DNA of 64,000 nt. It comes from Chryseobacterium vaccae. GTDB taxonomy: Bacteria > Bacteroidota > Bacteroidia > Flavobacteriales > Weeksellaceae. This document shows positions 26,306 to 33,461 of this stretch, one piece after another. Under the pieces are notes generated by a model that had not been told where the DNA came from, did no database searches, and saw nothing but the letters and a program-made list of their open reading frames with translations. Both the position numbers and the translations under genes were made by a program. The DNA lies in assembly GCF_009602705.1 (NCBI RefSeq), contig NZ_VSWH01000001.1:4203001-4267000 (forward strand), in the 5' to 3' direction. Every line of letters starts with the position of its first letter. Within the stretch, counting starts at the first letter, position 1.

Positions 26306-26385
26306 TGGTTCGCCGAAGTGGAAGAGTCGGGGCGGTCTGCAAAACCGTTGCGTGAGCTGAGTGGGTTTGAAATGTGAAACATTCG
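26306..26385 (+). tRNA. tRNA-Cys-like (GCA), 3' part degenerate
   Basis: Anticodon stem with loop CTGCAAA gives GCA. The 5' half is tRNA-like (GTTCGCCGAAGTGGAAGAGTC), but the T-arm is poor (GTGGG-TTTGAAA without a good partner) and the acceptor cannot be closed convincingly. Probably a decayed or remodelled tRNA; end is uncertain. Confidence 0.45.
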
Positions 26386-26522
26386 TGAATTCAAATAAAA
26401 AAATAAAATGGTTATGAACAATCCCATAGCCATCTCAAGGAAGAAGCTGGAAAATGAAGAAAGAGAAAAATAAGGCTGAATAACCTTCAGCAATGATGAA
26501 AACTAGTTAGTTCGAAAAAATA

Positions 26523-26579
26523 AAAGCCTGTCAAGCGCAGAAGTTCTTATATCAAAAAAAAAAATTAAGACAGGCTTTA
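26523..26579 (+). ncRNA. Covarying hairpin element h2
   Basis: AAAGCCTGTC pairs perfectly with GACAGGCTTT; the inner strand reads AAGCGCAGAAGTTCTTAT. Compared with h1/h3, stem pairs T-G or T-A have become C-G on both sides, that is, compensatory change. Confidence 0.65.
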
Positions 26580-26592
26580 TTTTTTCAAAAAA

Positions 26593-26679
26593 GGAAGTGC
26601 GCCGGAGTTGGAGAGTCGGGGCAGACTGTAACTCTGTTGCTTCATAGCTGAGTAGGTTCGAATCCTACCACTTCCACCA
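26593..26679 (+). tRNA. tRNA-Tyr (GTA) with encoded CCA
   Basis: Perfect acceptor GGAAGTG/CACTTCC, encoded ACCA end, anticodon stem GCAGA/TCTGT with loop CTGTAAC (GTA), long class II variable region, T-arm GTAGG-TTCGAAT-CCTAC. It appears to be a fully functional tRNA-Tyr. Confidence 0.88.
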
Positions 26680-26683
26680 AAAA

Positions 26684-26754
26684 CCACCGGTAATGTAACG
26701 GCAGCATGCAGGAACTATACTCTTGTTGTTCAGGTTCAATTCCTGGTCGGGCGG
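26684..26754 (+). tRNA. tRNA-like, anticodon uncertain (loop ACTATAC)
   Basis: Acceptor CCACCGG/CGGGCGG with two mismatches, D region GTAATGTAACGGCAGC, T-arm TCAGG-TTCAATT-CCTGG, anticodon stem CAGGA/TCTTG. The loop has C at position 33 and would present TAT. A mimic is more likely than a decoding tRNA. Confidence 0.5.
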
Positions 26755-26832
26755 TTTTTTAATAAAAGATAAAAATTGATGATAGGCTTCAGAAAAGAAG
26801 TCTTGATCAGGAAACATACATTACTCATGGAA

Positions 26833-26910
26833 AGAGAAAAGTTTGTCAAGCGCAGAAGATCTTTACAAACACTAACAGGCATAGTTTATTAATAGACAGA
26901 CTTTCTCTGA
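26833..26910 (+). ncRNA. Covarying hairpin element h3
   Basis: AGAGAAAAGTTTGTC pairs with GACAGACTTTCTCT; the inner strand reads AAGCGCAGAAGATCTTTAC as in h1. The loop is longer than in h2. All three elements lie within 700 bp among tRNA-like genes. Confidence 0.65.
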
Positions 26911-26926
26911 CCTTTTTAAAAATGAT

Positions 26927-26987
26927 CAGTAATGAGCAATAAGTAATGAGTACTTTCAGACATTACCTATTACTCATTACCCATCAT
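26927..26987. repeat. Palindromic repeat, copy 1 beside tRNA-Leu-like gene
   Basis: CAGTAATGAG ... CTATTACTCATTAC forms an inverted repeat. A second, diverged copy follows at 27079, so the Leu-like tRNA gene is enclosed by the pair. Confidence 0.65.
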
Positions 26988-26995
26988 ATAAGTAC

Positions 26996-27069
26996 GCGGG
27001 AATGGCGGAACTGGCAGACGCACTTGATTTAGGCTCAAGGTATTGGGGGTTCGAATCCCTCTTCCCGTA
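26996..27069 (+). tRNA. tRNA-Leu-like (TAG) lacking the long variable arm
   Basis: Acceptor GCGGGAA/TTCCCGT (G1-T72 wobble), anticodon stem CTTGA/TCAAG with loop TTTAGGC (TAG), T-arm GGGGG-TTCGAAT-CCCTC. The variable region is only GTATT, whereas all bacterial tRNA-Leu have a long class II arm, so leucylation and tertiary fold are doubtful. Confidence 0.7.
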
Positions 27070-27078
27070 CAAAATTAT

Positions 27079-27131
27079 CAGTAATGAGTGATAGGCAATA
27101 AGTAATTTCAAACATTACCGATTACTCATCA
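27079..27131. repeat. Palindromic repeat, copy 2 beside tRNA-Leu-like gene
   Basis: CAGTAATGAG ... GATTACTCATCAC, diverged copy of the element at 26927. Confidence 0.6.
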
Positions 27132-27139
27132 CAAAACCC

Positions 27140-27212
27140 GGAAGAGTGGTGTACAAGGTGTGCACATTAGTCTGAAAAACTAAAGGTACAGGTTCGATTC
27201 CTGTCTGTTCCA
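27140..27212 (+). tRNA. tRNA-Phe-like (GAA)
   Basis: Anticodon stem TTAGT/ACTAA with loop CTGAAAA (GAA), T-arm ACAGG-TTCGATT-CCTGT perfect, acceptor GGAAGAG/CTGTTCC with one mismatch. Confidence 0.68.
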
Positions 27213-27228
27213 CAAAACAGCATAACAC

Positions 27229-27300
27229 TGATCCATAGTGTAACTGGCAGCACCCAAGATTTTGATTCTTGGAGTTCAGGTTCGAATCCTGATGGATTAG
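27229..27300 (+). tRNA. tRNA-Gln-like (TTG)
   Basis: Acceptor TGATCCA/TGGATTA (one G-T), anticodon stem CAAGA/TCTTG with loop TTTTGAT (TTG), T-arm TCAGG-TTCGAAT-CCTGA. The T1-A72 start agrees with tRNA-Gln identity. Probably functional. Confidence 0.78.
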
Positions 27301-27308
27301 CAAAAAAT

Positions 27309-27379
27309 ACTCCGATAGTGTAATGGCAGCATCCCGGTCTCCAAAACCGTTGGTACTGGTTCGAATCCGGTTCGGAGTG
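27309..27379 (+). tRNA. tRNA with CCA anticodon (Trp)
   Basis: Acceptor ACTCCGA/TCGGAGT perfect, loop CTCCAAA gives CCA, T-arm ACTGG-TTCGAAT-CCGGT perfect. D region GTGTAATGGCAGC is the same type as in the Gln-like neighbour, so the two may be duplicates with changed anticodons. Confidence 0.75.
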
Positions 27380-27461
27380 CAAAAAATGAATGATTGAAAA
27401 CATTCAAAAAATAATTTTTATGAACTATAGAATTGAAACGTAGAATTTAAAATGTAAAAAA

Positions 27462-27947
27462 ATGGAAACGCAACACGAAACATGGCAGAACATGAATGGA
27501 AAAATTTTCCGTAACTCTATCACACAGCTGGTAGAAGAAGCCATCATCCGCGAACTGGCAGCCGGGCACCGTCTGAAAGTATGTGTAGGATCAGATTCCC
27601 ACGTATACGGAGAGGCCATCAATTATGCTACGGCAGTAGTATTCGTTCGTGAAGGAAAAGGAGCGTTTACCTTTATCAGAAAAGAAAGAGAGATACAGAC
27701 GATCAGTATCAAAGAAAGGATGCTGAATGAGGTGAACAGATCCGTAGCAACAGCCTACGCTATCTGTGCCGTTCTGGATGCTTATGGCGTAGAAATGGAG
27801 GTACACGCAGACATTAATACCGACCCGGAATTCAAATCAAACACCGCTTTGAAAGATGCCATGGGATACATTCTCGGAATGGGGTATGTCTTTAAAGCAA
27901 AACCCTTTGCCTTTGCAAGCTCCAACTGTGCCGATATGATGGTTTAA
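27462..27947 (+). CDS. RNase H-like YkuK (DUF458) family protein
   Basis: A 161-residue protein of the YkuK/DUF458 group, predicted to have an RNase H fold. The first core strand carries the conserved acidic motif VCVGSDSHVYG, followed by YATAVVFVREGKG; VEMEVHADINTDPEFKSN supplies further Asp/Glu residues and the C-terminus ends in SSNCADMMV with the last Asp. RNase H-fold enzymes cut RNA or DNA with two metal ions. It is the first gene after the tRNA array and opens a tight operon with ATP-grasp and exonuclease genes. Confidence 0.82.
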   Translation: METQHETWQNMNGKIFRNSITQLVEEAIIRELAAGHRLKVCVGSDSHVYGEAINYATAVVFVREGKGAFTFIRKEREIQTISIKERMLNEVNRSVATAYAICAVLDAYGVEMEVHADINTDPEFKSNTALKDAMGYILGMGYVFKAKPFAFASSNCADMMV

Positions 27948-27963
27948 TCTTTTTGATCTGACA

Positions 27964-28776
27964 ATGAAAACAGTTTTAATTATTAATGGAGAAAACTACT
28001 GGGATGATTACTTTGCCGGATTCAACACTATCCGGAAAAAAGTTCAGACCTCGGAATGTATCATAAAAAATGATGTTCTCTACGTCGCAGATGTGGAAGG
28101 AGCATGCAGCCCGGATGTCATATTCTGGAGATTGGGAGCTGTAAATCCTGAAGCTAAGCATAGAAATATGCTTGAATTGATTCAATATTCAGGAGTACCC
28201 TGCATCAACTCAGCGGAAACCCTGCTGAAAGGATACGACAGATTATCCATGTTGAATACGCTTAAAAAACTGGAATTACCGGTTATAGATTTCAATGCAG
28301 CGACAGGAACAGCTCATCTGAAAAATCTGGAAATGCCGTTTCCGTTTGTTGTTAAAGTGGGAAACCACCATGGCGGATATGGAAAAAGTCTGGTATCCGA
28401 TGAAGAGCAATGGGAAGAACTTAAAGACCTGCTGTTTATTCATCAGGATTATGTAACGGTTGAGAAATTCATTGATTATAAATATGATATACGCTATCTG
28501 GCCGTCAATGATAAAGTATGGGCTATGAAAAGAAAAGGCAGATATTGGAAAGCCAATTCATTAACCCAGGAATACCAGATTATTGAACCTGAAAAAGAGT
28601 GGATAGGAAACGTAAAACTGTTACAGGAAAATATTAAAGCGGATATTGTAGCTATTGATGTTCTGGAAACAGAAAATGGAGAAAAAACAATTGTAGAATA
28701 TAATGATATTCCCGGTCTTACCGGATTCCCGGAAGAAGCAAAGCTGGAACTATCAGAAACTGTGAAAAACAAATAA
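27964..28776 (+). CDS. ATP-grasp protein (RimK-like)
   Basis: A 270-residue ATP-grasp ligase. An N-terminal pre-ATP-grasp Rossmann-like part (about 1-85) is followed by the lid and core: FPFVVKVGNHHGGYGKSLV (flexible Gly-rich phosphate loop), VTVEKFIDYKYDIRYLAVND, and IVAIDVLETENGEKTIVEYNDIPG with the metal-binding Glu and Asn. Such enzymes join a carboxylate to an amine via acyl phosphate, for example adding amino acids to proteins. It stands 16 nt behind ykuK-like and 25 nt before a second ATP-grasp gene, suggesting that the two act in sequence on a common target. Confidence 0.82.
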   Translation: MKTVLIINGENYWDDYFAGFNTIRKKVQTSECIIKNDVLYVADVEGACSPDVIFWRLGAVNPEAKHRNMLELIQYSGVPCINSAETLLKGYDRLSMLNTLKKLELPVIDFNAATGTAHLKNLEMPFPFVVKVGNHHGGYGKSLVSDEEQWEELKDLLFIHQDYVTVEKFIDYKYDIRYLAVNDKVWAMKRKGRYWKANSLTQEYQIIEPEKEWIGNVKLLQENIKADIVAIDVLETENGEKTIVEYNDIPGLTGFPEEAKLELSETVKNK

Positions 28777-28801
28777 AAGAGAACCTTAAAAACTAGTAAC
28801 C

Positions 28802-29578
28802 ATGTATTTTTTAATTCAGGCTAATGTATATTTAGATCCCGACCATTACAGGATTTTTGATGCTCTGGAAGAACTGGGTATTGATTATGAAGTGATCAAT
28901 ATTCCTCCAACGGCAGAAAAAATAGATTTCAAAACAGACCGTAAGGATGTTTTTGTATATGGTTCGGTGACAATTGCAAGACTGGCCAGACAAAATTCAG
29001 ACTGGTTTCCCGGTTCTTTTTACGGAGGAAATCATTTATATGAGGTTTATTCTCAATATTATGGCGAAAATCTCCTGAATCATACCATTTCCGTACATAA
29101 AATCTCAGAAGCTTTACCTTGGAGAAAGGATGAAATGAAATTCATTAAACCTTACACAGAAGCAAAGATTTTTACAGGAAAAGTTTTCACAGAAGCAGAA
29201 TGGAACGATTTCGTTTTTGAATCACTGGAAAATTCGTCCAACAGGATTACAAAAAATTCTCTGGTACAGGTTTCCGAAGCTAAACGAACGGTAAAAGAAG
29301 CAAGACTTTGGATTATTGGCGGACAGATTATTGATGGAGGCTATTATAAATTCAATGATAATGCTCCTTTTGAAGAAACAGTTTCAGAAGACGGATTAGC
29401 TTTTGCCCGTGAAATGATTCAGCTTTTCAATCTTGAAGAAGCCTTTGTAATGGATATTTGTTTTACAGATGAAGGCTGGAAAATTGTTGAAATCAACTGT
29501 ATCAACAGTTCCGGATTTTATCCCAATACCAATGTGAAAAGTATTATCAGAGCTTTGAATATTTACTTTTCCCAATAA
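28802..29578 (+). CDS. ATP-grasp protein, R2K-clade-like
   Basis: A 258-residue protein. The order of motifs (FVYGSVTIARLAR, LPWRKDEMKFIKPYTEAKIFTGKVF, SLVQVSEAKRTVKEARLWIIGGQIIDGGYY, AFVMDICFTDEGWKIVEINCINSSGFY) is that of the R2K clade of ATP-grasp enzymes described near CDC123. The MDICFxxxGWKxVEIN segment carries the metal-binding Asp, Glu and Asn. R2K enzymes are predicted peptide ligases for protein modification and are often linked with RNA ligases and conflict systems, which agrees with this neighbourhood. Substrate unknown. Confidence 0.78.
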   Translation: MYFLIQANVYLDPDHYRIFDALEELGIDYEVINIPPTAEKIDFKTDRKDVFVYGSVTIARLARQNSDWFPGSFYGGNHLYEVYSQYYGENLLNHTISVHKISEALPWRKDEMKFIKPYTEAKIFTGKVFTEAEWNDFVFESLENSSNRITKNSLVQVSEAKRTVKEARLWIIGGQIIDGGYYKFNDNAPFEETVSEDGLAFAREMIQLFNLEEAFVMDICFTDEGWKIVEINCINSSGFYPNTNVKSIIRALNIYFSQ

Positions 29579-29588
29579 AAAATACAGA

Positions 29589-30134
29589 ATGTTTTTATAC
29601 GATAAAGTCATAGTCATTGATATTGAAGCGACCTGCTGGGCAAAAGGAGAAGTTCCCGAAAATTCAAAAAGAGAAATTATTGAAATCGGGATCTGCAAAC
29701 TGAATATGTCAGATGGAAGCATAGAAGATAAAAGAAGCTATCTGATCAAACCTTTATATTCAGAAATAAGCGAATACTGTACAAACCTTACAGGAATTAC
29801 CGCTGAAAAACTGGAAAAAGAAGGAGTGACCTTTCAGCAAGCCTGCTCCAATATCAAAAACAGATACAATTCCCTGCACAGAACCTACGCCGGCTATGGT
29901 GGATTCGATAAGTCGATTATGGAAAGCCAGTGCAGCGAATTGGGAGTGAAATTCCCTTTCAGTGAGACCTATCTCGATCTGAAAGTGATGTTAAGTCTAA
30001 TGAGCGGTGAAAAACCGATCGGACTTCTGAAAGAACTCGAAGCAAGAAATATCAGTTTTGAAGGAAGTGCACACAGTGGTGCAGATGATGCCTTTAATAC
30101 GGCAAAGCTTCTGTATCATGTTTTAAAAAAATAA
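29589..30134 (+). CDS. DEDDh 3'-5' exoribonuclease (KapD/ERI-1 type), copy 1
   Basis: A 181-residue exonuclease. DEDDh active-site residues are all present: D11 and E13 (VIDIEATCW), D107 (YGGFDK), H162 and D166/D167 (AHSGADDA). The IEATCW opening is typical of the KapD/ERI-1-like exonucleases, which trim the 3' ends of structured RNA including rRNA and small RNA duplexes. It lies between the R2K ligase and the cyclic-phosphate receiver-like gene with 10 and 4 nt gaps. A paralogue is encoded at 33462. Confidence 0.88.
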   Translation: MFLYDKVIVIDIEATCWAKGEVPENSKREIIEIGICKLNMSDGSIEDKRSYLIKPLYSEISEYCTNLTGITAEKLEKEGVTFQQACSNIKNRYNSLHRTYAGYGGFDKSIMESQCSELGVKFPFSETYLDLKVMLSLMSGEKPIGLLKELEARNISFEGSAHSGADDAFNTAKLLYHVLKK

Positions 30135-30138
30135 AGCA

Positions 30139-30510
30139 ATGGAAATAACCAAAAGATTATTGTTTCTGGATGATATAAGATACCCAATTGAAGCGTATCA
30201 TTATACAAAGAAGGACATTTTCCTCAGAAAAGACTGGCATATCGTCCGGAATTACGAACAGTTTGTCAACAGGATTTTGGAAAAAGGACTTCCGGAAATG
30301 ATTTCTTTTGACCACGACCTTGCCGATGAACATTATTTAAAACCGGATACCCTGGAGTTTGTTGAGAAAACAGGCTACGACTGTGCAAAATGGCTCATAG
30401 AATACTGTATGGATAACTATTTAGACTTACCAAAATTCTACTGCCACTCCATGAATCCCGTAGGAAAAGAGAATATTCTAAACCTATTAAAAAATTTTAA
30501 GAACCATTAA
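30139..30510 (+). CDS. Cyclic-phosphate processing receiver-like domain protein (cREC)
   Basis: A 123-residue single-domain protein. It has the receiver-like fold pattern LFLDDIRYP (D11, D12) but with ISFDHDLAD (D58, H59, D60) and a late YCHSMNP (H103) in place of the usual phosphorylation site. This His-rich variant is the cREC group predicted to process 2',3'-cyclic phosphates at RNA ends. It follows the exonuclease by 4 nt. With the downstream RNA ligase and metallophosphatase it would heal the ends left by tRNA-cleaving toxins. Confidence 0.78.
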   Translation: MEITKRLLFLDDIRYPIEAYHYTKKDIFLRKDWHIVRNYEQFVNRILEKGLPEMISFDHDLADEHYLKPDTLEFVEKTGYDCAKWLIEYCMDNYLDLPKFYCHSMNPVGKENILNLLKNFKNH

Positions 30511-30574
30511 ATTAATAACGGATTGAATTATAAGAATATTAAGATGAATTTCACTTTAAAATGTGCTGTCTATG

Positions 30575-30640
30575 AAAAATCTTTGATTTTTTCCTTAATT
30601 AAACTTAAAACTTACCAGAATCTTAATGGTTTAAAACAAC
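30575..30640 (+). repeat. Promoter/leader repeat, copy before RNA ligase
   Basis: AAATCTTTG, TTTCCTTAATT, CTTAAAACTTA, TCTTAATGGTTT: the same order of blocks as at 24621-24680. It ends about 16 nt before the RNA ligase start and probably supplies its promoter. Confidence 0.6.
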
Positions 30641-30655
30641 ATTAAAAACTAAAAA

Positions 30656-31672
30656 ATGATTTTCAAAACATATAACGCTATAGAAAATGCTTACCAGGCC
30701 CGCGTGATCGATCAGATCAGGATTCAGGGTTTTGGGGATGAGGTTTTCATCGTACAGGAGAAGGTCCACGGTGCTAATTTCTCTTTCTTTACCGATGGAA
30801 AGGAAATTAAGATTGGAAAACGGACCGCTTTCATCGAAAAAGATGATAAATTTTATAACGCACATCAGATTTTGGAACGTTACAGAAAAAACGTAACCGA
30901 TTTGTTCCATAAAGTAAAAACGCTGTTTCCGGATCTTGAAACCGTAGTCATCTATGGTGAATTGTTCGGCGGAGGCTACAAACATAAAGAGGTTGCACCC
31001 GTAAAAGATGCCGTAAAAGTACAGGCAGGGGTGGAATATGCACCTTATAACGAATTTTATGCTTTCGACATCAAGCTGAATGGAACCACTTATCTGGATA
31101 CAGACAAAGCCAATCAGATTTTTGAGGAAACCGGATTTTTCTATGCTAAAATTCTATTCCAGGGAACTCTGGAAGAAGCTTTGAAGTACCCGAATGCCTT
31201 TAATTCAAAAATTCCGGGATGGCTTGGCCTTCCTGAAATAGAGGATAATAGGTGTGAGGGAACCGTGGTCAAAACTTTAAAAACCCGTTATTTTGGAAAT
31301 GGAGCCAGGATTATTCTTAAAAATAAGAACGAAAAGTGGGTCGAAAAATCCAAAGTAGAGAGAAAAGAAAGGAAAACCATTCAAAAACAGGTCAATTTCA
31401 GTGAAAAAGCTCAGGAAATCTGGAATGAAATTCAGAAATACGCTACTGTTAACAGATTGAATAACGTAATGAGCAAGATCGGCGAATTTGAACCTAAAAT
31501 GATGGGACAGGTAATTGGCCTTTTCTCACAGGATATCCTGACTGATCTTGAAAAGGATTTCCCCGGCATTTTTACAGCAATAGAAAAAGATGAGCAGAAA
31601 AGAATCAATAAAAAACTGAATTCTTTAGCCATTGATGTGATAAAAGAAGAGCTGATGACTCTTAAAGTGTAG
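30656..31672 (+). CDS. RNA ligase, T4 Rnl2-like
   Basis: A 338-residue ATP-dependent RNA ligase that joins 3'-OH to 5'-phosphate RNA ends. Nucleotidyltransferase motifs: I is EKVHGAN with the adenylated Lys36, Ia KRTAF, III VIYGELFGG, IIIa YAFDIK, IV EGTVVK, V IILKNKN. The C-terminal 90 residues are a helical domain like that of Rnl2-type ligases. It has its own terminator and repeat-derived promoter. It is the sealing enzyme of the presumed RNA repair set, for which the neighbouring tRNA and tRNA-like genes are natural substrates. Confidence 0.9.
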   Translation: MIFKTYNAIENAYQARVIDQIRIQGFGDEVFIVQEKVHGANFSFFTDGKEIKIGKRTAFIEKDDKFYNAHQILERYRKNVTDLFHKVKTLFPDLETVVIYGELFGGGYKHKEVAPVKDAVKVQAGVEYAPYNEFYAFDIKLNGTTYLDTDKANQIFEETGFFYAKILFQGTLEEALKYPNAFNSKIPGWLGLPEIEDNRCEGTVVKTLKTRYFGNGARIILKNKNEKWVEKSKVERKERKTIQKQVNFSEKAQEIWNEIQKYATVNRLNNVMSKIGEFEPKMMGQVIGLFSQDILTDLEKDFPGIFTAIEKDEQKRINKKLNSLAIDVIKEELMTLKV

Positions 31673-31701
31673 TTTCGGTAAATTTTTACCGGAACTTTTT
31701 T
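31671..31701 (+). terminator. Intrinsic terminator after RNA ligase
   Basis: GTTTCGGTAA/TTACCGGAAC stem overlapping the stop codon, then T6. Confidence 0.85.
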
Positions 31702-31764
31702 ATGTGTACAATCCCACAGCAGAAGCTTTTAAAAAAAAACTTCTGTGATAAAAAACCAGAAAAA

Positions 31765-32718
31765 ATGATACAGGCAGAAATAAAAAGTCTTTTAAAAGAA
31801 GACATCAGCATATTGGTGAAAATTCCGAACTCTTCAAAACATTATTTATGTGACTGCGGGGAAGCAAGCCTACTCACGGTGAAGGAAGCACAGTCGGTTT
31901 CAGCAATATTCATCAGTCATACCCATATTGATCATTTCTCCAATTTCGATGGAATATTCAGACATCAGATAGGGAGTGGCGAAAAAGTTGTGATCTGTGG
32001 GCCGGAAAATATTCACCGGCAAGTTGAAGCCAGATTAAAATCCTATACCTGGAATTTAATAGATGAAGGTGCCATAGCTTATGAAATCCGGGAAATTGTT
32101 GCAAAAGACAAAATCAATATTTACACCATTCACCCTCCGTTCTGGAATGCAGAGCAGGCAGGAAGTCAGGATTTCCTTTTTAAAGATGAATCTGTGGAAG
32201 TTGATTTTGCAGTTCTCGATCATAAGACAGCTTCTGTGGCTTACTTATTCAAAGAAAAAGATTCTGTGACATTCCATGAAAATGCCTCAGAATATAAAAA
32301 AGGAAAATGGATCAGCGAACTGAAAACTGCTTTTGAAAACAACAATTCGGATAAAGAAATTGAAATTGAGGGAACGGTGTACAAAGCTTCAGATCTCTTT
32401 TATCATTTAACACGTACCGAAGGCTATAAACTGGGCGTTATCATGGATCATGCAGTGTCTGAAGACAATTATAAAAAGATAAAAGCAGTTTTCAAAGGAG
32501 CGGATAAAGTATACATTGAAACCTTTTACAAAGATGAAGATCAGGAATTTGCAACAGCTAATTATCACAGTTTTGCTTCAGCATCCGGAAAGATCATGAA
32601 CGAATGTGGAGTAAAAGAAGCTGTTCCCGTTCACTTTTCAAGAAGATACACCGAAAGTGATGTACAGGAAATTGAAACCGCTTTTTATAAAGCATTTCAG
32701 ACCGTTAAAAACAATTAG
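31765..32718 (+). CDS. RNase Z-like MBL-fold hydrolase
   Basis: A 317-residue metallo-beta-lactamase-fold protein in the tRNase Z/PQQB-like branch. Zinc ligands: SHTHIDHFS (H52, H54, D56, H57), a later IHPPFW His, GVIMDHAVSEDNY with the bridging Asp, and VPVHFSRRYTE His. The exosite arm of true RNase Z is not clear. ATG 31765 is preferred, because the frame upstream (from 31702) is unlike a conserved N-terminus. In this RNA repair setting, trimming of tRNA-like 3' ends is a reasonable but unproven role. Confidence 0.78.
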   Translation: MIQAEIKSLLKEDISILVKIPNSSKHYLCDCGEASLLTVKEAQSVSAIFISHTHIDHFSNFDGIFRHQIGSGEKVVICGPENIHRQVEARLKSYTWNLIDEGAIAYEIREIVAKDKINIYTIHPPFWNAEQAGSQDFLFKDESVEVDFAVLDHKTASVAYLFKEKDSVTFHENASEYKKGKWISELKTAFENNNSDKEIEIEGTVYKASDLFYHLTRTEGYKLGVIMDHAVSEDNYKKIKAVFKGADKVYIETFYKDEDQEFATANYHSFASASGKIMNECGVKEAVPVHFSRRYTESDVQEIETAFYKAFQTVKNN

Positions 32719-32792
32719 TAATTAAACTTTACAATCATAAAGCCGAATCAACAGAGCATTTTATGGTTGAACAAAAACAATTAAAAAAAATG

Positions 32793-33353
32793 AAACCAAA
32801 TATTTTTTTCACGGCAGACCATCATTTCGGTCATGCCAATATTATAAAATTCTCAGAAAGACCTTTTGAATCATTGGAACAGATGAATGAAGAGCTTATC
32901 AAGAGATGGAACGAGAAGGTTGGTGTCAATGATACCGTCTATCATTTAGGCGATGTCAGCCTCGGTAAACCTGATTTTACCAAAGAAGTCCTCGACAGGC
33001 TGAACGGTAAAATCCACCTGATAAAAGGCAACCATGAAGGCGCGGCACTTACCTATCCCAAACGTTTCGAATCCATCAGAGATTACCACGAACTGAGAGT
33101 TGATGAACCGGACAACAGCAATAGCAATCAGAAAATTATTCTTCTGCATTACGCCATGCGCAGCTGGAACGGCTCTCACCGCGGAGTTTGGCAGCTCTAC
33201 GGTCATTCACACGGAACATTACCGGACGATGAAATGGCCCTGAGCTTTGACGTGGGAGTTGACTGTCATAATTTTTACCCGATTTCTTATGAAGAAGTCA
33301 AAGAAATTATGAAACGAAAAAAGTGGACACCCCCGTTTGCCCCAAGAAATTAA
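32793..33353 (+). CDS. Calcineurin-like metallophosphoesterase
   Basis: A 186-residue two-metal phosphoesterase. Motifs in order: TADHHFGH (D10, H12), LGDVSLG, KGNHE, LLHYAMRSW and YGHSHG. This small group (FxADHHFGHxNII) is common in phages and bacteria and is often placed near RNA or DNA ligases; phosphatases of this fold remove 2',3'-cyclic or 3'-phosphates during RNA healing. The ATG at 32793 fits the family start better than an upstream codon 30 nt earlier. Located between RNase Z-like and exonuclease genes. Confidence 0.88.
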   Translation, partial: KPNIFFTADHHFGHANIIKFSERPFESLEQMNEELIKRWNEKVGVNDTVYHLGDVSLGKPDFTKEVLDRLNGKIHLIKGNHEGAALTYPKRFESIRDYHELRVDEPDNSNSNQKIILLHYAMRSWNGSHRGVWQLYGHSHGTLPDDEMALSFDVGVDCHNFYPISYEEVKEIMKRKKWTPPFAPRN

Positions 33354-33461
33354 ATTTAAAATAAAAAAGGGAGATAGAAACAGGGAGAAAGAAAATTGAG
33401 AAAGACCATATTAAATTCCATCTTCTGGCTCCCATCTTCCCCCTTTAGAAAATGTAAACCA

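Noticed and set aside
25763..27379. CRISPR array
   Set aside because: The repeated words are tRNA T-arms and hairpins with uneven spacing; no regular repeat-spacer pattern and no cas genes.
27115..27403. Minus-strand frames over the tRNA array with phrases like RNRTCTFSF and GFEPELQES
   Set aside because: These are the well-known spurious translations antisense to tRNA T-arms, not proteins.
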